Of a DNA stretch of 40,738 bases, positions 36,901 through 40,738 are shown one piece after another. The stretch spans positions 10,708 to 51,445 of the forward strand of contig JAHDFS010000006.1 of the NCBI GenBank assembly GCA_020628035.1, read 5' to 3'. Positions within the stretch are counted from its first letter, which is position 1. Every line of letters begins with the position of its first letter. The position numbers were made by a program, and so were the translations under genes. The notes under the pieces were generated by a model that had not been told where the DNA came from, made no database searches, and saw only the letters and a program-made list of their open reading frames with translations. This DNA is from Rhizobiaceae bacterium. GTDB taxonomy: Bacteria; Pseudomonadota; Alphaproteobacteria; Rhizobiales; Rhizobiaceae.

Positions 36901-38690
36901 CCCTTTGTATGGCCTTCAATTGTTGCAGAGCCATCAGAAAGCGTCTTGTTGAGGTTTTCAACGCCTGTTGTGATTGCCATATCGATAGCCATGTTGTTGG
37001 CCATAAAGCTTTCATCGATCTTGTTAACAGCACTATCAGCTGCATTTTTAAGTGTATCTGCGTGGCCGCTCAGCTTATCAACACCCGTTTCAATGATATT
37101 GGTGAGATTAAAATTGCTGGCGGTCAGCGTCTCATTGACCTCTGCGACACCATCTTTCACAGTTGCATTGAAGGCTGATGTGCGTTGATCAAGGGTCGCG
37201 GCAAGTTTCTCGATATTTTCAGCAAAGCTAGTATTAACTTCGCTACTAGCAGCAAGCATTTGTTCGCCAACCAAGCCTGAACGCAGATCAATATCCATAA
37301 CGGCTTCATCAGCACTGGTTTTAAGTTGTTGACGGAATGCTGCGCCTTTTTCATCCAATGTGGCATTCATTGAATTAATAACGTCACTCAAACCTTGTTC
37401 TATAGCGCGTTGTCCAATTGAAAGCGAATCATTGATCTCTGAGCTGCGGGCTGACAGCGCTTCATTTAACTGTCGTGTGCGCTCGTTGATTGTCTCATTT
37501 AGACGTTCAGCAGTTGAATCAAGTGTGTTAACCCGTGTTTCAAAATCAGATAGTAACTCTTTGCTTTGTAACACAAATTGAGAGCTGATCATATTCAGTC
37601 TGCTGTCGATTTCGCCGGTAATATCGTTACCTGAAGTACGCAGATTGTTTAAAAGATTCTCTGAGTTTTGGTCAAACAGGTTTTGGATGGAATGGGTGAT
37701 ATCCATTGTACGCTCCTGCAGTGTCGCAGAATGCGTATCCATTAATTGCGCTACTGTTTCGCCAGAAAGGGCGATGCGCATTGCAATTTCATCCCCAGCC
37801 TGGCCCAACTCATCTTTGAGTTCATCACGCGCGCCGACAATGGATGTGCGTAAACGTTCGGCATAAGAAATGATCGCGTCGCGCTCGTTACTAAGATCGG
37901 TCACAAGACCGCGCACACGCATTTCATTATCTGTATAACTGCGCTCAAGCGCGTTTACTTCAGAATGCACGAGTGTTTCGAGTTCAGATGCACGCGCAAT
38001 TGTGCGTTCAATGCCTTCGTTCATGGCATTGACTTCGCGACGGATGGCCTGACCAACTGTGGTGATCTTACCGGTTCCGCGTGTTTCTGGATCTGCCAAT
38101 TGGATGGCAACATGTGTCATTGCGCGCGCGGCAACTTTAAATTCGCGGGCTCTTGTGACCATGATGGCAAAGGCAAAGAAGATAAATGTCGGAATAATCG
38201 CAACGAGTACTGCACCAATTAAGAAAGGGTCATTGATAAAATCGTTGGCATTGGTAATGGCGGTGATATTTTCATTAAAAAGGTAATAAGCTGCTGCACC
38301 AACGCCTGCAATCCAGACAAGGGACAACAAAATAGCAAATGTATAGGCTGAACCTGACACGCGCTGATCGAGCGCAGCAAGGAGCGGTGACGATTTTAGT
38401 CCAGAATCATCATTTGCAGGATCAAAATCGATCTGCGTTGTAGGGGCGGGAACTCTTTTTGGTTCTGACGGCGCTACATCTGCTTTATCATTTGAGCCAG
38501 TAGAACTTGCATTGGATGCAGTTTTATCTGATGTGTCAGGCGCAGATGCTAATTCTCTCGCAGCGCTTGATACTTGTTGCTCTAGATCTTCAAATGACTT
38601 TTCATCAAGAGAGAAATCAGCCTCTTGAGCATTGCCGCCTTTGGCAGCGTTTGAATGATCTTTTTTCTGACCAGCGGGCTCTTTTGCCAT
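33915..38690 (-). CDS. gpr: Giant membrane-anchored coiled-coil protein, GPR/RgsE-like (polar growth)
   Basis: This 1591-residue protein has an acidic, disordered, cytoplasmic-looking N-terminus (1-110). Two TM helices (about 115-138 and 156-178) are followed by about 1200 residues of amphipathic helix with apolipoprotein-like 22/11-residue periodicity, then a Pro/Ala linker (about 1460-1480) and a conserved C-terminal segment (SYLTSDTGKVYTMLAHASGRLK). This architecture matches Growth Pole Ring protein of Agrobacterium and RgsE of Sinorhizobium, needed for unipolar growth; from memory those are longer, about 2100 residues. ATG 38690 has GAGGA upstream. Divergent from an Hpt-like gene. The homology call is from architecture, not alignment. 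Confidence 0.78.
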   Translation of the reverse strand: MAKEPAGQKKDHSNAAKGGNAQEADFSLDEKSFEDLEQQVSSAARELASAPDTSDKTASNASSTGSNDKADVAPSEPKRVPAPTTQIDFDPANDDSGLKSSPLLAALDQRVSGSAYTFAILLSLVWIAGVGAAAYYLFNENITAITNANDFINDPFLIGAVLVAIIPTFIFFAFAIMVTRAREFKVAARAMTHVAIQLADPETRGTGKITTVGQAIRREVNAMNEGIERTIARASELETLVHSEVNALERSYTDNEMRVRGLVTDLSNERDAIISYAERLRTSIVGARDELKDELGQAGDEIAMRIALSGETVAQLMDTHSATLQERTMDITHSIQNLFDQNSENLLNNLRTSGNDITGEIDSRLNMISSQFVLQSKELLSDFETRVNTLDSTAERLNETINERTRQLNEALSARSSEINDSLSIGQRAIEQGLSDVINSMNATLDEKGAAFRQQLKTSADEAVMDIDLRSGLVGEQMLAASSEVNTSFAENIEKLAATLDQRTSAFNATVKDGVAEVNETLTASNFNLTNIIETGVDKLSGHADTLKNAADSAVNKIDESFMANNMAIDMAITTGVENLNKTLSDGSATIEGHTKGITADLTRNLVDLSETLTTSQSALDQSMSKAVEDINVSMKSRTDAINAVAQDSIKQLENSFDQRTNSIANITQESVDKLGATLDEKTSNFANTAQSSINALDASLQDRTEKMDNLSKMTIEAIEGSVKRTADSLETITSEGIQSLDMSIQLRAETMQNIATENMTKLDNALHERANELDSIAKRNIDRLEQTLTDRTNAMETISGEGANLITKAMDTMTDALSGALDRESSKISVALMSNEEKLGNLLTEKANSLEEKANAISSIASGSINTISSAVENSLQKVEQHAASMTEQTLDAITSIDNAVEQKTDHVEKRFGILNSTLSDGLDRVSTTLGEQAISLASTLKSSVSSATTDLGQEAARAQEALRAVTSEFGDSISKTSEELNQSIDDKLGAHTKRLTESVNTAATHLDEALSIRSNELSEKLGAHTQAMTENVSALTSEAAKMQEISTVTNQLNAKLSENTQELASFMGEKLSPLVNEIAETTTNATQALRETARAGAEQLKAENQALIDAIATRSSETLTAVRDASASLSQNTAIILEKMNESSTTINDSIHQASANISLINTRLNETADNLSDSTEKASSLVSNSADILAKNIGQLGGISNTTLNQIASISEHFEQHSNVLSSATDLLGEAQNRLSSTMDERKDALDRLSSSLVARSEEVERNMRSLIDIVDGAFTQAATLTSNAAGTIDRELKSSVSDVDSLIKDTEQRSVNAAQVLRNTLREAVDEAVSRFSGATEEIRVTAGSIRKELNETRDELKKGAFDLPEETRESAAAMRRAVAQQIEALQELSSLVSKSTQTLDANPSPASNRSSARERVATTPEIATQELRPTHDAIVDNNDNARWVSNLIKGADTQEAPAPAPAQPTRQPRKPQHVVESLNSLSVDIARAIDHDASVELWQRYQRGERDIFTRRLYTIKGQKTFDDIQSKYAREPEFRKAVDRYMTDFEKLLSDVSRNDPSNVIGQSYLTSDTGKVYTMLAHASGRLK
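36273..36800 (-). repeat. Eight consecutive 22-residue repeats in the GPR-like protein
   Basis: Residues 631-806 fall into eight in-register 22-mers with no gaps, e.g. LENSFDQRTNSIANITQESVDK and LDNALHERANELDSIAKRNIDR. Each starts with Leu or Ile, usually with RT/RA around position 8. Further 22-, 11- and 18-residue spacings occur at 496-630. This is the apolipoprotein A-type helix period. Confidence 0.85.
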
Positions 38691-38830
38691 ACCGCTACTT
38701 CCTCATTTTGTTTGTACGCGTTTTGCAGCCATGACCCACGAGTAAACTACGAATGACCCTCGAAAGATCCGTTGGGCCGTTCAATTGAAACCTGCGCGTT
38801 TGTCCCCGCTTAAACTCGCCATAGCCTCAT

Positions 38831-38857
38831 GCAAAACATATCAATGTTGTGTTTTGC
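38831..38857. promoter_or_regulatory. Inverted repeat GCAAAACA/TGTTTTGC
   Basis: A perfect 8-bp dyad with an 11-nt spacer lies in the 391-nt divergent gap between the GPR-like and Hpt-like genes. There is no T-tract, so an operator is more likely than a terminator. The rest of the gap holds a CtrA-like site and no ORF I would call. Confidence 0.35.
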
Positions 38858-38978
38858 CACATTTCTGTAGGTTTAACAATGAGATGAAGGCATTCGTACA
38901 CAGGCAGAAGTGCCACAATTCAACTTGGGAAAAATACGCCCATCATTAAGTCCCTGCAAAATATAGGTTTATGGTCTG

Positions 38979-38986
38979 TTAACCAT
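38979..38986 (+). promoter_or_regulatory. CtrA-like half-site TTAACCAT
   Basis: This exact match to the reported CtrA 8-mer half-site lies 96 nt before the Hpt-like ATG and 289 nt before the GPR-like ATG. One 8-mer match in an AT-rich gap is weak alone; the cell-cycle context of the neighbours makes it worth noting. Confidence 0.35.
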
Positions 38987-39081
38987 ATTTGACGAAAATA
39001 AGGCTGTTCGGCGACAGATTAACAAAAAACATTTACCTCCGTGCTTAAATTGCAGAAAACATAAAAGAAAACGGGGACAAA

Positions 39082-39450
39082 ATGGCTTTAAATCAAATTA
39101 TACTGGAGGCCCCAGAATTTGGGTCTGGTCGCGCCAGTGACGATCGTCCGATCGATATGCTACACCTTTCCAAACAGACTTCAGGGGATTCAGACCTTGA
39201 AAATGAACTTTTGACTTTGTTTGCAAAGCAAGTTCGTGAATGTTTGGCTGAAATGGCGTCTTGCGAAGAAGATGCGCGCGCAAAAATAGCTGAAGATGTG
39301 CACAATGCTGCGGACAGCATCGGCGCATTTGACGTTGCGGACCGGGCTGCTCGCGTGAAAGCAAATCCAGCTGATGCAGCTTCACTTGCAGCATTTTCAA
39401 ATTCGGTGGTCAAAGCCAGCAGTTTTATTGCGTCGCTAAACCGCATGTAA
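39082..39450 (+). CDS. Hpt-domain-like protein with degenerate phosphosite
   Basis: The 122-residue helical protein (PIDMLHLSKQTSGDSDLENELLTLFAKQ...) has the helical layout of a single Hpt domain. In Hpt domains the phospho-His sits ten residues before a Gly-Ala in H-x-L-K-G-S-A-R-A-V-GA. Here that stretch reads EDVHNAADSIGAF, placing Glu71 at the His position and His74 at the Lys position. Either the domain is a pseudo-Hpt or His74 is used in a shifted register. ATG 39082 follows GGGGA. Divergent from the GPR-like gene and 87 nt before the ferredoxin gene. Confidence 0.75.
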   Translation: MALNQIILEAPEFGSGRASDDRPIDMLHLSKQTSGDSDLENELLTLFAKQVRECLAEMASCEEDARAKIAEDVHNAADSIGAFDVADRAARVKANPADAASLAAFSNSVVKASSFIASLNRM

Positions 39451-39537
39451 GCTTGGAAAATTCATGAATTTAGGGTTGCGCTCTCAATAACACTGTGATT
39501 TGAGTGCTGTGAAATTTTTTAGGGACCCGTAAATTTA

Positions 39538-39858
39538 ATGGCCAAGATTACATATATCTCTTCAGATGGAAAAGAATTCGTTGTTGATGCAAAAAATGGA
39601 TCAACAGTGATGGAAAATGCAGTCAAAAACTCTGTGCCTGGCATTGAGGCAGAGTGTGGCGGTGCTTGCGCATGTGCAACGTGTCACGTTTATGTTGACG
39701 ATGCTTGGAGCAAAAAAGTGGGTTCGCCAGAAGCCATGGAAGAAGATATGCTCGACTTTGCCTTTGAAATGAAGGAAACCTCGCGCTTGTCTTGTCAGGT
39801 TACTGTGTCAGATGAACTTGATGGATTAATTGTACATATCCCATCCCAACAAGCTTAA
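39538..39858 (+). CDS. fdx: 2Fe-2S ferredoxin, adrenodoxin type
   Basis: The 106-residue ferredoxin has cluster ligands Cys40, Cys46, Cys49 and Cys86 in the canonical C-X5-C-X2-C-X36-C spacing; Cys44 is extra. The [15 protein letters not shown] loop and the Pro-Glu-Ala-Met / EEDMLD acidic helix that docks redox partners are typical of vertebrate/ISC-type adrenodoxins. It donates electrons in P450, Fe-S or heme-type reactions; the partner is not in the window. No isc/suf genes are adjacent. Confidence 0.95.
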   Translation: MAKITYISSDGKEFVVDAKNGSTVMENAVKNSVPGIEAECGGACACATCHVYVDDAWSKKVGSPEAMEEDMLDFAFEMKETSRLSCQVTVSDELDGLIVHIPSQQA

Positions 39859-40020
39859 AAAAAGTACCTCACCGCAAGAATGGGGTGAGGCGAATTGGGC
39901 GCTGTATAAAAGACATGGGAGGAACGTGTTTTATACCTTCTGCGCCGGGAGTACATGACGAATCGTAAAAACTAAACTTATGTAAGGGATAGCTGACGCT
40001 TTTTGATGCGACTATCCTGA
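39858..40020 (-). ncRNA. Candidate small RNA with UCCUCCC loop and terminator
   Basis: The ~400-nt fdx-folP gap has no ORF I would call. Read on the minus strand it holds hairpin A (40017-39987, GGATAG...CTATCC) and an AU-rich linker. Hairpin B follows (39946-39898): GGCGC-AGAAG-GUAUAAAA-C-ACGU, loop UCCUCCC, AUGU-C-UUUUAUAC-A-GCGCC. Then comes CCTCACC/GGTGAGG with TACTTTTTTT. The apical ACGU/AUGU helix needs a G-U pair that exists only in minus-strand RNA. Anti-Shine-Dalgarno loops mark many alphaproteobacterial trans-acting sRNAs. The 5' end is a guess from a weak TTGCCT-N15-TATATC promoter. Family not recognised. Confidence 0.5.
39867..39890 (-). terminator. Minus-strand intrinsic terminator (3' end of candidate sRNA)
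   Basis: CCTCACC - 10 nt - GGTGAGG is a 7-bp stem. On the minus strand it is followed by TAC and seven Ts; on the plus strand no T-run follows, so it does not terminate fdx in the usual way. Confidence 0.65.
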
Positions 40021-40257
40021 AATGTTATCGATATAATTTGACAAAATAATAGGCAAATTTCATCAATTAGTTGATAAAATGGGCAGTTAGCGATTACTGC
40101 TTGACTTAAATTGACCCAATCGTCGACTATTCGCGCCCCAACCCAATTGGGCTGCGATTCTTTTAATTTCCGCTATACACCGCCTCGCATTTACCGATAT
40201 AGAGATGTTTGCTGACAAATTTGTTGGCGTTTGGCGTGTTCTGGGACAAATTTTCTT

Positions 40258-40738
40258 ATGTTGACATCTATTCGTTCCAATATTTCTTGTTTTAAACCGC
40301 GTATTTGGCAGCTAGCGCACGGTAAAGAGATAACGTTAGGCCCAAAGGCCATCATCATGGCGATCATGAATATTACGCCGGATTCTTTTTCTGATGGCGC
40401 ATTGATCAACAGTCTAGACGAGGCGCTCAAATCTGCCGAAAAACACATCAGCGAAGGTGCACAAATTTTGGATATTGGTGGTGAATCCACCCGTCCTGGT
40501 GCAGATCCTGTCACGGCACAGCAGGAGCAAGACCGCGTGTTACCCGTGATTGAAGCAATTGCGGCCAATTTTGATGCTATTCTATCCATTGATACCTACC
40601 GCGAGACAACGGCTGATCTGGCCATATCCGCAGGCGCGCACATTATCAATGATGTTTGGGGGCTTCAACGGGAGCCACAAATTGCAAATGTTGCCGCAAA
40701 GCATCGTGCAGGGGTCTGCATTATGCATACGGGTCGTG
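40258..40738 (+). CDS. folP: Dihydropteroate synthase, 5' part (truncated by window end)
   Basis: This open frame runs off the window and was therefore not in the track. It contains the DHPS motifs IMAIMNITPDSFSDG, ILDIGGESTRPGA, LSIDTYR and GAHIINDVWGLQ. The enzyme joins p-aminobenzoate to the pterin diphosphate in folate synthesis and is the sulfonamide target. ATG 40258 opens the frame; GGGA 12 nt upstream is a weak SD. The tracked minus ORF 40191-40589 is its antisense shadow. About 160 of roughly 280 residues are visible. Confidence 0.95.
   Translation, partial: MLTSIRSNISCFKPRIWQLAHGKEITLGPKAIIMAIMNITPDSFSDGALINSLDEALKSAEKHISEGAQILDIGGESTRPGADPVTAQQEQDRVLPVIEAIAANFDAILSIDTYRETTADLAISAGAHIINDVWGLQREPQIANVAAKHRAGVCIMHTGR

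Noticed and set aside
40038-40066. Plus-strand promoter TTGACA-N17-CATCAA upstream of folP
   Set aside because: The -35 matches well but the -10 is poor, and the distance to folP (about 190 nt) is long; not reported as a feature.
40191-40589. 132-aa minus ORF at the window end
   Set aside because: Antisense to folP, whose motifs are clear; it has no recognisable domain.

Overview
The window reads as a chromosomal segment of a low-GC alphaproteobacterium of the order Hyphomicrobiales (Rhizobiales). The evidence is a very large two-TM coiled-coil protein resembling the growth-pole-ring protein (GPR/RgsE) of polar-growing rhizobia, a DUF2865 protein, aerobic-type cobS/cobT, a class II DAHP synthase, a MaeB-type malic enzyme with a phosphotransacetylase tail, a STAS-MlaE permease, and a PleC/DivJ/PdhS-like kinase. 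The genus cannot be fixed from the sequence alone. There are no insertion sequences, phage genes, CRISPR arrays, tRNAs or rRNAs. It looks like core genome, densely packed in short operons.

Layout. 1-2.7 kb: 3' end of dusA, an acyl-CoA thioesterase, an extensin-like lipoprotein, a TauE/SafE exporter and a DUF1289 protein. 2.7-7.0 kb: divergent cobS/cobT (late cobalamin assembly), a membrane histidine kinase, and an Lrp/AsnC regulator with a perfect 9-bp inverted repeat just upstream. 7.0-14.5 kb, mostly minus strand: an MFS transporter / TPR-methyltransferase / hydroxyacid dehydrogenase run, a tiny CPFC-motif ORF, moaA plus a DMT permease, nadE, and a GFA protein. 14.5-20 kb, minus strand: rpiA, DUF2059, gor, a GH19-like lysozyme, a gamma-glutamylcyclotransferase-like gene and aroG, closed by a terminator. 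This may be one transcript with short gaps and one ATGA overlap. 20-29.3 kb: gph, a large L,D-transpeptidase, fumC, a GGDEF protein, a DUF2865 protein and the malic enzyme.

29.4-33.9 kb: a four-gene Mla-type lipid transport operon (STAS-permease, ATPase, MCE protein with three 68-residue repeats, ABC auxiliary lipoprotein) ending in a bidirectional terminator. 33.9-40.7 kb: the 1591-residue GPR-like protein, divergent from a degenerate Hpt-domain protein, then a 2Fe-2S ferredoxin and the 5' part of folP.

The strongest undescribed signal is in the ~400-nt fdx-folP gap. On the minus strand it holds a long hairpin whose apical loop is UCCUCCC (anti-Shine-Dalgarno), followed by a GC hairpin and a U-tract. 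This is what a trans-acting small RNA gene looks like. The second theme is cell envelope and polar growth: the GPR-like protein, Mla, L,D-transpeptidase, extensin-like and lysozyme-like genes lie within 40 kb, with a CtrA-like TTAACCAT half-site between the GPR-like gene and its Hpt neighbour.
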